Positions 1 to 10,234 of a stretch of DNA of 64,000 nucleotides are shown one piece after another (the first letter of the stretch is position 1; the number at the start of each line of letters is the position of its first letter). The position numbers were made by a program, and so were the translations under genes. Source of the stretch: Nemophila menziesii (lineage: Eukaryota > Streptophyta > Magnoliopsida > Boraginales > Hydrophyllaceae); contig JARWIR010000027.1 in the NCBI GenBank assembly GCA_029959085.1, forward strand, positions 4,464,001-4,528,000. The letters run 5' to 3'. The notes below the pieces were generated by a model. It had not been told where the DNA came from. It worked only from the letters and a program-made list of their open reading frames with translations, and did not search any database.

Positions 1-402
1 AATTGAACCTCTTGTACTTGAGGCTTGCAATGGATATGAACCCTAGATAATTATTTTCATGTTATTTGATTTTGGGATATCTTTAAATTTAAATTAATAT
101 AATATTTTTTCCATTGATTATATATTTTGCTTGTTTCCTATCTTTGACTTCATCAAGTATTGAGTAGTATTAAACTTTTGTCTATCGACCGGTATGGGGG
201 TCAGGTTTCTGAACTAATATATAAGCGCTTGGTGTGCGTAATTGAACTGGGAGGTCTTGACTAACCAAATAGTCATTAAAGTTTCAGCCTTTATCATTCA
301 AAAGCATTCGTATAGTATACTCGGAAAAGGGCTCTAGGGTCGTAGAATTCCTAAGCTACCCGGATGGGAGTTAGAAAGAATTTTGAATCTCGACTAATAT
401 AA
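1..402. repeat. Left part of an old LTR-like repeat split by element A
   Basis: No gene is seen. The text resembles the middle of the Athila-type LTRs elsewhere in the window: a 'gaattttgaatctcgactaa' stretch corresponds to 'ggaatttagaatcctgacta' in the LTRs of element C. The matching right part starts at 11740, where 'gtccttgtggagacgataaa' and 'cttgtacacttgcagtaaat' resemble the LTR 3' portions. The two pieces are rejoined by removing element A and one copy of its AAAGC duplication. The family assignment is inferred by eye. Confidence 0.45.
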
Positions 403-407
403 AAAGC

Positions 408-1906
408 TGATGTCTCCTCATTTGTGATAATAAAATCTATTCATGAGACATCATTTTAGGCTTATTTATTATTTATTAGTTTGATTTTAGCTTAGTTTAG
501 TGCACTTTCCTATTTTGGGTCTTGATTTAGTAACATAATATTTTTAGAGCATATTGGGTTTAATTGTTTATTTAGTGTGAAGTTTTAAAGATAATTATGG
601 AGATTAATTAGAGTCCAAGTCAAGGACTACAACTTATGGAAAGAGATTTGCATGGAAATTGGAGATAGAGGAAACAAAGGCTAAAAACATGGAAAATGAA
701 AAGCTGCCTAATTCTGAAATTCTGCGCACGCGCCTAAAGAAGTGGTGATTACTCCTAAAAGGAAGCCGATTTTGGTAAATCCCTTTCATAGGGGCGTAGA
801 TAATTTTCTGAGGATTCTTTTGGTATATTATGGAACAAAAACCGACCAATAACGAAGAAGATATACTCAAAACTGTTTAGCAGTAATTATCCATACGAAT
901 TTGAGTTGGGCTTGGAGTCTATTACTTGGCCTTATCTCTAAGAAACGAATTATGTCAACCTATACACTATAAATACAGCCTCTTAACACTCTTAAATCAT
1001 CCTTGGTGAAACCTTAAACCAAGAGGAAGCTTACAACACAAGAGAGAAGTCTGGAAGGAGCTGTCATCAACAATGTCTTCTTCTACCTTTAAATTTGTAA
1101 TTTCTTTCTTTTCTTGCATTAGTATGAACTAATTTTCTTTAGCTTGAGTTTTAGCATATATGTATGAACCCTAGTTTTGATTGACATCTATCTAATTTGG
1201 GAATTTTATATTTTAAATTGAATTATAGTTTTTATTCTCTGTTTATGTGTTTGGATTTATATTTTGTGTTCTTGTGGACTGCAGCCATATAGAATTACCA
1301 TCTAGTAGTTAGGTCACCATTGACAACGGTGTTTAATTACATGTTTAGCACATAACGTCTAGTATTCGGTTTAAATCTAACAAATCAATCTAACTAGATA
1401 ATCACTATGGTTTAGTTCTTGTGACTATTTACTAATTACAGGAAAAGTTTGCTTAGGAAGCCTTATTGACAGTGGTAAATCCTATTTTAAACTACCGATA
1501 GCGAATTGGAACCGATTATTGAAATACTACATAATTCACCCTTACATGTTTAGAACGGCAAAACTAGTGGGGATTACATGCTAGTGACTCGAGCTATATT
1601 CTCATATTACTTCTCTTTCGCATTTAATTTCCAGTCTTTAAATTCTTAGTTTTAATTTAGTTTAATTAGAAAATCAAACAAAAATCTATTTATCTTTACT
1701 TTTATTTGCGTTTAGTTGTTCTAGCTTTAATTATTTTCACTTGATACTTGCATAAGATTCCCCTAACCTTCGTAGTCTCTGCGGAACGAATCTTAATTAT
1801 TTAACTAAAACTTGCATACGATCTGTATACTTGCAGAACCGTGTCAGTCTAGGGTGTTTATCTGCACTTATTTATATCTTATTTTATCACACCCTAGGCC
1901 CCACCA
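408..1906 (+). repeat. 5' LTR of element A
   Basis: Begins TGATGTCTCC and ends GGCCCCACCA. It is near-identical to 10235-11734. Differences include 'tgatgtctcc' here against 'tgatgactcc' in the other copy. The boundary is fixed by the TSD on the left and the primer site on the right. Confidence 0.95.
968..975 (+). promoter_or_regulatory. TATA box in 5' LTR of element A
   Basis: TATAAATA about 560 bp into the LTR. The same octamer sits at matching places in the 3' LTR (10796-10803), the solo LTR (18616-18623) and the LTRs of elements B and C. It is the likely core promoter of the genomic RNA; the transcription start is not visible. Confidence 0.6.
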
Positions 1907-1912
1907 AGTTTT

Positions 1913-1930
1913 TGACGCCGCTGCCGGGGA
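1913..1930 (+). other. Primer binding site, tRNA-Asp type
   Basis: Reads TGACGCCGCTGCCGGGGA, six bases after the LTR end. Elements B and C have TGGCGCCGCTGCCGGGGA, nearly complementary to the 3' end of plant tRNA-Asp, the usual Athila primer. Element A carries a G-to-A change at its third base. Confidence 0.85.
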
Positions 1931-2032
1931 CTACATCGTTAGTCCTTGTGCATATATCTTGTGTTTTTATTTTCAGTTAGTTCTATTTTACGTTTATTGT
2001 TTCTAGTTTTTGTTTTTCAGATTTAGTTACAG

Positions 2033-3690
2033 ATGGAGAATCCAAGGAGACTTGAGCTACCCATCGAATTTAGAGTGGAGCCACGAGGAATTCGCGCTCC
2101 ATAAATTCAAGCCGCTAAATTTAAACCTGATCCAGGGATGCTAACTCAGTTTGCAACTCATGGATTATTCAGCGGTGCTGCACATCAAGATCCGATCCGG
2201 TATATTCAGAAATTCATGCAGATCTGTGATGCTTATATCGTAAGAGGAGTTACTAGGGAACAAGTGTATTACCTGATGTTCCAGTTCTTCTTGACCGGAT
2301 GTGCAAGCGATTGGTATGATACCCAATATCCTCATGTTATTCCAGATTGGGACAAGCTTCAAACAAGATTCCTAGACCGTTTCTATCCGGTTAGTAGACG
2401 TTTAAAAGATATGTTGGAGCTTGAACAGTTTATACAGGGAGACAAAGAGAGTTTGGGTGAAGCATGGTTACGATTCACAGAAAAGAAGGTAAGATGTCCA
2501 TATCATAGATCTTCGCCGGAATATTATTTAACCTTGTTTTATGGAGGCCTTAATGACAAATCAAGAGAGAAAGCAGATTGGTTAGGAAACGCAGGTTTTG
2601 TGTTGCTAGATCCTGAAGAGGCTGAGTTGGGGATGGAAAGAATTCTCTAGAACGAGAGAAGTTGGCCAAAGAAACCAGAAAAAGAAAACACTTCAGAATC
2701 TCTGAAGCTTAAAGAATTGGCTAAACAACTCGAAGAGCTACAAGAACAAGCCCGAACCATTGCTCAGGTGAATACAGTACGCACAATTCCTTCGTGTCCT
2801 GGTTGTGGGTCAAGAAATCATGTGTGGGAAGGATGTATGAATAATCTAGCAGTAGCTTCCGTTACCTATCAGAAAGATAACTATTATTCTAATGGTTATA
2901 CTTATCCTCAAGAAAGCTACACTAATTATCAGCAACCCCCGCAACAAAGAAGTTGGGACAGAAATCAAGAGACTTATCATCAACCCCAACCTCAATCCTA
3001 TAATCCACCACAACCTAGTCAAAAAAAGGCACCCATTGTTGAGAAAACTTGTCAAGAACCAAAGAAAGATCCACCTAAACAATCAACGCAACTGGCAAGG
3101 AAGGAACTAATCCCAAGCTTGAACTCGAGTATGGCTAAATTAATGAAAGCAGCTGAGAAAATGAGTCGTAGCCAACAGAAGATTCAAGCCCAGCAGAAGA
3201 TTATCAAGCAACTAGAGCATACTCTATCACATATGGCGAGTACATTACAAAATAGGCCAAAAGGGAAACTTCCAAGTGATACTATTGCTCCTAGAGATGA
3301 TTCTTGCCATGCAGTTGAATTGCGAAGTGGAAAACAACTACCCCCACCAAGACCAGAAACAGAACCAATCCCTATTCTAGAACAGAGGGGGGAAGAAACA
3401 ATCAAAGATACAGTTGAGGAGGTAGTTAACCCAAAGAGTGTCCAAGCCGAGACACCTGAAAAGACAAGAAAACCAGTAGAACTTAATACACGCCCTCCAC
3501 CACCATACCCTTCACGTGTCAGAAAGAAGGACAATGACCTGGAATTCAAGAAGTTCGTTGACATGTTGAAGAATTTGGAAGTTAATATACCCCTTGTTGA
3601 ATCTCTCAAGAGAATGCCGACCTATCTTAAATTCATGAAAGACATTCTCTCCAACAAGCGAAGTATAGAAACTGGGGAAACAATTGGATT
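2033..3690 (+). pseudogene. gag: gag of element A, broken by in-frame stops
   Basis: Gag forms the virus-like particle and packages the RNA. The ATG at 2033 fits the start position of related elements. The frame is interrupted by TAA at 2102-2104 and TAG at 2648-2650 (a Gln in element C). The N-terminal half has the retrotransposon gag pattern (FMQICDAY ... FFLTG..SDWY ... RFYPVS). A zinc knuckle CPGCGSRNHVWEGC (CX2CX4HX4C) lies near 2793-2836. A Gln/Pro/Tyr-rich stretch and a charged Pro-rich linker follow. All pieces share one frame with the protease and RT downstream, so this was a single gag-pol ORF. The 3' limit is approximate. Confidence 0.85.
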
Positions 3691-4441
3691 ACCTATGGAG
3701 TGTAGTGCTATATGTCAAAGTAAGTTGCCACCAAAGCTAGAAGATCCCGGAAGTTTTACAATTCCCATCGGCATTGGAGATAGTTGGACCGGGAAAGCAT
3801 TATGTGATTTAGGCGCGAGCATCAATCTCATGCCTAGATCCCTGTTCGAGAAGCTTAATATTGGAGAAGTAGTACCCACATCCGTGGTATTACAAATGGC
3901 GGATCGCTCCCTCTCACGACCTATAGGTAAAATTGAAGATGTGTTAGTTAAAGCTGGCTCTTTTATTTTTCCTTGTGATTTTATTATTCTTGACTACGAC
4001 GCGGATAAGAATGTCCCCATCATTTTGGGTAGACCATTCTTAGCCACGGGGCGTACACTAATTGATGTTGAGAATGGTGAGTTGATCATGAGAGTACAAG
4101 GCAAACAGATACGATTCAATGTGTTTCAGGCCATGAAGTTACCAAAGTCAAAAGATGAATGCTTCAAAATAGATGTCATCGGAAAAATTGCGCAAGAAGT
4201 CTTCAATGAAGCAAGCTTAGATGATGATCTTGACGAAGCCTTAGCACTTGAATCACAAGAGGAACTCGAGATTCCCCCTGAAGATGTTGTTGCATTAGGA
4301 TCAAACGTACGAGAACTACTTCGAGAATCAGGTGACATTGAACCAATGAAACAACCATCTATAATATGTCCACCTATTCTCAAAGAAAAACCACTTCCAG
4401 ATCACCTACGCTATGCATATCTAGGTACGAATAAAACTTAG
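3691..4441 (+). pseudogene. Aspartic protease domain of element A
   Basis: This segment would mature the Gag-Pol polyprotein. It contains the retropepsin core: a DLGAS active-site triplet with the Asp codon at 3806-3808, then the FIILDYDAD and IILGRPFLATG blocks typical of Athila proteases. The active-site residues look intact. The frame is continuous with gag and ends at a TAG at 4439-4441; element D reads a Leu codon at the corresponding place. RT follows in the same frame. Confidence 0.85.
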
Positions 4442-5925
4442 CCTGTTATTATTTCTGCTAACCTTTCAGGTCCTCAAGAGGAGAAGCTACTTCAAGTACT
4501 TCGCGCAAACAAAGAAGCAATCGGATGGACTATTGCCGACATCAAGGGAATTAGTCTGTCTGTTTGCAAACACAAAATCATTCTTGAGAACGAAGGTGGG
4601 CGATCTGTAGAGGGACAAAGAAGACTCATGCCAGCTATGAAAGAAGTGATGACGAAGGAAGTTATCAAGTTATTAGACGCAGGAATTATCTATTCGATTG
4701 CTAGCAGTGATTGGGTTAGTCCAGTGCAATGTGTTCCAAAGAAAGAAGGTATCACTACCATCCTTAATGATCAAGGCGCATCCATACCATCAAGACCAGT
4801 TGTGGGGTGGCGAGTGTGCATGGATTACCGAAGACTGAACAAAGCTACGAAGAAAGATCACTTCCCGCTACCATTCATTGATCAGATGCTAGACAAACTT
4901 GCAGGGAGAGAATATTATTCTTTCCTTGACGGATATTCGGGTTATAACCAGATTTGTGTGGATCCCCTCGATCAATACAAAACAACTTTTACTTGTCCGT
5001 TTGGTACTTTTGCTTATAGAAGAATGCCGTTTGGTTTATGCAATGCACCTGCCACGTTCCAGAGGTGCATGATGGCTATATTTTGGGACATGATTGATAA
5101 ATATTTGGAGGTTTCTATGGATGATTTTTCGGTGTTTGGAGACAGTTTTGATGATTGTTTGAATAATCTTGAGAAAGTCCTTGTGAGATGTAGAGAAAAA
5201 GATCTTGTGCTTAATTGGGAAAAATGCCACTTCATGGTTCAAGAGGGAATTGTGTTGGGACATAAAGTTTCGAAGGCAGGGATGGAGGTTGATCGTGCTA
5301 AAATTGAAGTTATCAAAACGTTGCCACCTCTAGTTTCTGTTAAAGGAGTGAGAAGTTTCTTGGGTCACGCAGGATTTTATCGAAGATTTATTAAAGATTT
5401 CTCCAAGATCGCCAAACCGCTCTGTTCTTTACTTGAAAATGATACTCCGTTTAACTTTACTGAAGAATGTCTTCAAGCGTTTCTGACGATTGAGAAGAAA
5501 CTGATCTCTACACCTATTGTTATACCTCCTGATTGGAAAGCTCCGTTTGAACTTATGTGCGATGCTAGTGATCACGCTATGGGTGCTGTGTTGGGACAAA
5601 GGAAAGACAAGATTTTCCACACGATTTATTATGCAAGTAAGACTTTCAACGCTGCCCAGATGAATTATACAGTGACGGAGAAAGAGATGTTGGCCGTGGT
5701 ATATGCTTTTGATAAATTTCGTTCCTATCTAATTGGGAAGAAAACTGTTGTATTCACGGACCATTCAGCTATTAGGTACCTTATGGAGAAAAAGGACGCT
5801 AAGCCGCGTCTTATTAGATGGGTACTGTTACTTCAAGAATTCGACATAGATATTTGAGACCGAAAGGAATGTGAGAATCAAGTTGCTGATCATTTATCAA
5901 GGCTCGAAGGATCTGATGCGAACAA
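4442..5925 (+). pseudogene. Reverse transcriptase and RNase H of element A
   Basis: RT copies the genomic RNA and RNase H removes the template strand. Visible RT blocks are [62 protein letters not shown] and the catalytic box at 5114-5125. That box reads SMDD where element D has FMDD: both catalytic Asp residues are present but the preceding aromatic is replaced by Ser. The RNase H part follows, with a [14 protein letters not shown] block, a [11 protein letters not shown] block and [13 protein letters not shown] at 5855-5857 interrupts the frame. The 3' limit towards integrase is approximate. Confidence 0.88.
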
Positions 5926-7278
5926 AGAACCATTGCTGGTTAAAGAGGTATTCCCTGATGAACAACGTTTTGCTATTAAACATGCGTTTGTACCATGGTA
6001 TGCAGATCTAGTCAACCTCATTGTGAGTGGTGTTTTTCCTAAAGATATCCACCCACAACAAAGACAAAGATTAACCCACCAGGCCAAACAATATTATTGG
6101 GATGAACCATACCTCTGGAAGATCTGTAGTGACCAAGTGGTTAGAAGATGTGTACATGAAGATGAAATGGAAAAAATCATTGAAAGTTGTCATAGTTCAC
6201 CTTATGGAGGTCATTTTAAAGGCGATAGAACCGCAGCTAAAATTCTTCAGTCCGGGTTCTATTGGCCTACCATACACAAAGATTGTCATCGTTTTGTCCA
6301 ATCATGTCAAAGATGCCAGTTCACTAGTAATATATCAAAAAGAGACGCGGTGCCGCTTAATAATATTCTTGAAGTTGAAATCTTTGATGTATGGGGAATA
6401 GATTTCATGGGACCTTTCATCACCTCCCATGGAAATCTTTATATTTTACTTGCGGTATATTATGTATCAAAATGGGTAGAAGCAGTGGCAACACCAAAGA
6501 ACGATGCTCAAACTGTGATTAAGTTCTTAAAATCAAACATCTTTTCAAGACATGGTACGCCACGTGTTCTCATCAGTGGTAAAGGTACCCATTTTATTAA
6601 TGCTCCCCTGAGAAATTATCTTCGTAAGTTTGGAGTGAGACACCGTACTTCAACTGGTTATCACCCACAAACTAACGGTCAAGCTGAAGTTTCCAACCGG
6701 GAAATCAAATCTATTCTTGAGAAGACCGTTAATAAATCGAGGAAAGATTGGTCTTTAAAGCTAGATGATGCTCTCTGGGCTTACAGAACAGCATTTAAAA
6801 CACCAGTTGGGGCATCTCCATATCGCATGGTCTACGGCAAAGCATGTCATCTACCGATTGAACTTGAAGAGCCTACTGGGCTATTAAAACTCTGAATCTA
6901 GACCCAGAATTGGCCGGAAAGCAAAGGATGATGCAGCTGAACGAGTTGGAGGAGTTTCGTTATCTTGCCTATGAAAATTCACGTCTCTATAAGGAGAAAA
7001 CAAAGCGATGGCATGATAAACGACTCCGTCCAAAGCATTTCGAGAGAGGACAAAAAGTTTTATTATACAACTCTCGATTTTCAAACTACCCAGAAAAGCT
7101 TAAATCCCGTTGGGGAGGACCTTACATTGTTACGAAAGTCACACCTCATGGAGCGATTGAAATTGAACATCCAACCGAGCAAAGGACATTCATGGTGAAT
7201 GGTCAGCGTTTGAAAAGATACCATGATAGTGAGGACTTTGGGCGAGAGGAGACGATCCATCTCGTTGAATGCGTTTAA
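5926..7278 (+). pseudogene. Integrase of element A, frameshifted and catalytically altered
   Basis: Integrase joins the cDNA to host DNA. The zinc-binding HHCC domain (H-x-H ... CQRC) lies near 6190-6325 and the DDE core at about 6370-6700. The first Asp (GIDFMGP) and the Glu (NGQAEV) are present. The second Asp codon has become GGT (Gly) at 6578-6580; element D retains Asp there. A frameshift near 6880 moves the C-terminal part into another frame, where the GPY/F-like module ([10 protein letters not shown]) can be read before the stop at 7278. No chromodomain is seen. Confidence 0.88.
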
Positions 7279-8233
7279 CCTGAGGTACACGTCTAACTCA
7301 AAGACGTTAAACAAGAGTGCTCTTGGGAGACACCCCTTGTTTTAATTGCTTTTTAGATTAGTTTTATTGCTTTGTAGTGTATAATTTTAAGTTAGTGTAT
7401 ATTTTTAAGTGTGTTTACAAGCTAATAGGAGAGAAAGGTAGTGTGTTATTGTGCAGGAAACGAGTTTGAGGTCAAAAGGAAAGTTGGAAAAATTCATAGG
7501 CTGGCGTGGACTACCCATGCGGTATACCCCTATACCGCAGGGATGTACCGTGCCCTGAAAACCCGTACCACGGGTCGGGCACCACGAGTTTTCTACCGAG
7601 ACGGAAAAAAAAGATAGCTGATAGGCGCGGTGCACCGCACCCCTATACCGCACGCCCAAAACGCGTGCCACGGGGTGATATGCCGCGGGTTTTTTCACGG
7701 AGATGGCGCGGAGTACCCATACACCGCACCCCTATACCGCACGCACAAAACGCGTGCCACGAGGTGCTATCACGGGTATATTACCGAGGAGAAAATTCAA
7801 GAGCAACAGTGCTGCGGTGTACCCTCGCGGGGTACCCATGTACCGCAGGGATGTACCGCGTCAGGCGGTTTGTGAAGAGTTTGAGACCTATTCAACTTCT
7901 TACCTTAACAGGATTAACCCTAGCCTCTCCCATACGAATTTTTCAGACCCAAACCCTATATATACATCTTAAAGCTTGTACAAACCTTCACAATTAACAC
8001 AACAACTCCTCAAATCCTCTCCTCTATCCTCCATAAACACAATCTCTTCATCAAATTCATCACACTACACCTTTAAAACACCATCAAATTCAACAAGCTT
8101 TAAAGATTTCTTCCAAGATCCATCAAGAAACCTTTCTCTTTCACAAATTCCAAGCAACAACCTCAAGCTAAACCAAGTTCTCTTAAACTTTTAATCCATC
8201 CTTGGTATAACTTGAGTTGTGGGTAAATCAAGC
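7279..8233 (+). repeat. GC-rich palindromic repeat spacer and ORF3 leader, element A
   Basis: There is no credible gene here: the overlapping ORFs at 7405-7997 come from repeats. From about 7495 to 7870 the sequence turns GC-rich and is built from repeated blocks such as 'CCCCTATACCGCA' and 'AAACGCGTGCCACGGGGT'. A TATA-like stretch (TATATATA, 7957-7964) and an A/C-rich leader of about 270 bp precede ORF3. Elements B, C and D have a GC-rich repeat at the same place with different core palindromes. Confidence 0.75.
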
Positions 8234-8698
8234 ATGACTAACAGATCTGAAGCTATGGAATACAAGAGAAAGTGCTCTATCCTTGGGAAGAATAAAAAAT
8301 TGTCTGGAGCCACCATTGAAAAGCCTATCACCATTGATGAGGCTACTGAAGAATCAAAAGAAAAGGCACCAGCACAACCACTACCAAAGAAGTTAACTGC
8401 TAGAATGTCCATACCATCTAGAAGGCCTTTGAAGAAGATAAAAATTCAAGACCAAGGTTCTTCTACTTCTTCCTCTGAAATTGTTCATGATCTTCCTCCT
8501 TGGGCTCTCAAATTACAAAACGAAATCAAAAGATTACAAGAAGATAACAGAGAACTTTGGACGGAAGTCATACAGATGCAATCACAGTTGGACGATTTTA
8601 CCTTGGAACGGGATATTGATAGTTATACTGACCCCTCTGCTTCAGAAGAGGATGAGGATATAATGGATCTCTATGGCCAGACAGGTAGGTCATTCTAA
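8234..8698 (+). CDS. Short ORF3 of element A (env position), function unknown
   Basis: Open frame of 154 codons at the place where Athila elements carry an env-like ORF. I chose the ATG at 8234 because the same MTNR start occurs at 26999 (element C) and at 59199 on the minus strand (element D). It is much shorter than C's 398 aa and lacks the domain shared by C and D. What remains is a basic Ser/Pro/Lys-rich N-terminal half, a probable coiled coil (LQNEIKRLQEDNRELWTEV) and an acidic C-terminus. No signal peptide or membrane segment is evident. It may be an internally deleted ORF3 or a distinct short version. Confidence 0.5.
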   Translation: MTNRSEAMEYKRKCSILGKNKKLSGATIEKPITIDEATEESKEKAPAQPLPKKLTARMSIPSRRPLKKIKIQDQGSSTSSSEIVHDLPPWALKLQNEIKRLQEDNRELWTEVIQMQSQLDDFTLERDIDSYTDPSASEEDEDIMDLYGQTGRSF

Positions 8699-10198
8699 TT
8701 TTTCTTAATAGCTTGTATGCATTAGGTAGTTTAGTTAGTTTTTATTTTAAATTTTATTCCATTCCTGAGTCTTTTTCGAGTCGTGGGGACACGGCTCACT
8801 TTTGAGTTGGGGGGTGGGGATTCGTTGTCCTCATCTTCTTTTCGTTTTTGCATAAAATTTAAAAAATTTAGGTTGAATTAAGGCATAGAATATCTTTGAA
8901 TGTACCTATTTGAGCATGATTTTATTAGGTCAATGATAGTAAGTAGTATGTTTTTGAAAGATGCAACAAAATTGTTTAGATGCGTGTATGAAAACAGAAA
9001 ATAAAAGATAGGAAAGTTAATGAGCAATGCTAAGAATTCACGTTGAAACTTAGGGATAGTTATTTGGTGTGTAGAACGTGAGGTTTAAAATTAGTTGAAA
9101 ACCCACTTATCTATGAACTAATAATGAAAACGTAACGAAATCAGGTAGTTAGAAAAATGAATAAGGCAGTTCTTTCATGATAAAACACTTGAAGCCTTTA
9201 TACTTTCTCACCCTTTTGTTTGATATTTATTGTTATTTATCCGTCTTAGCCCCTCTGAGCCTTTCTAAAGCCTTTTTATTGAAACACATTTTAATCCAGA
9301 CCCTTAGTTGTAGGACTTATCTATATGACCCGCACTCGAATCGCAAAACCTGAGACAAACTCGTTTTAGAGCTTGAGTTTGGGGTGGTGGGATTTCATCA
9401 TTAGGGAACATTGGGTTTTGGGAGTTATGTTTGTGATTTTATTGATGATGAAATTGTTATTATTGTAACCCTTTGCCGGGGTAATAGTGAATGAAAAAGA
9501 AGCTGCGAGCTAAATTTGCCAAAAAGGGCATAAAAAGAAAGAATATATATATGAGAAAAAAAAGTGTGATATCTCAACACCAAAAAGAGAATCATAGCTA
9601 TACAAAAGAATAAATTGATTTGAAATTAAAATATATATTCGGACCGGCAAAGTGGAATTTGATATCATCAAAGGTTTTTATTGGGATTTATTGGGGATGC
9701 AAATCAAAAGCATCAATAAATTGGGTTGAGTGAGAACATCTTCGAGTGAAAACTCAAGCTCTAGGGCGATTCGTTGATGGCTAGTGAGGAGAGAGCCAAA
9801 AGCTCACTTTTCATTGTCCAAATATACCACACCCGTCCTTAAGCCAAGTTATAACCAAAGACCTTAGGATTTCTCACTACTAGATGGAGAAACAATTGAG
9901 CTATTAGGTAATAGGTAAGTGGACCATTGGATGCTGTATTTGGGACCTATGAACAACCTATAGCCATTAACCTGAACTAAGTTATCATCCTCTCCTTCTG
10001 GCATTGCGAAATTAATCTTAACTTGAATTTATGGATTGTTTATTACATGTATATTAAGTATATTTGTGCATTATTTCTCGAGCATTACTAAATGAGACTT
10101 TTTAGATATTTTGCTCTAGGATCATTCATTATATTCTGTTCTTGTTCTCCTCCGACTTCTTCTTGTTAATTTGACTACCCTCATGTTCTTTACTTTTA
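8699..10198 (+). other. Conserved structured 3' untranslated region, element A
   Basis: About 1.5 kb without a credible ORF, yet recognisable in B (34214-35718), C (28196-29747) and D (56466-58209). Shared blocks are: a stem-loop GAGTCGTGGGGACACGGCTC at 8778-8797 followed by a PPT-like tract (8801-8820); a second G-rich tract at 9371-9391; paired arms CTTTGCCGG (9471-9479) and CCGGCAAAG (9644-9652); and a 'gtgaggagagagccaaaagc' block that can fold on itself. Confidence 0.7.
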
Positions 10199-10234
10199 TT
10201 GTATCGGGACGATACAACTTTGAGTTGGGGGTCT
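10199..10234 (+). other. Stem-loop and 3' polypurine tract, element A
   Basis: TTGTATCG-GGA-CGATACAA (10199-10217) is a perfect 8-bp stem with a 3-base loop. It directly abuts the polypurine tract TTTGAGTTGGGGGTCT, which ends at the LTR start. The tract primes plus-strand DNA synthesis. Equivalent modules lie at 29748-29783, 35719-35754 and 56430-56465 (minus). Confidence 0.85.

Noticed and set aside
634..870. Antisense ORF of 78-83 codons present in the LTRs of A and B (also 10447-10698, 19895-20134, 35974-36216)
   Set aside because: The similarity among copies follows from LTR homology. The frame opens and closes with single substitutions, is absent from the C-type LTRs, and shows no protein features.
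7405..7997. Overlapping Cys/Arg/Pro-rich ORFs in the GC-rich spacer of element A (similar sets at 26091-26670, 32762-33146 and 59764-60292)
   Set aside because: They arise on both strands from GC-rich repeats lacking stops; none is conserved between elements.
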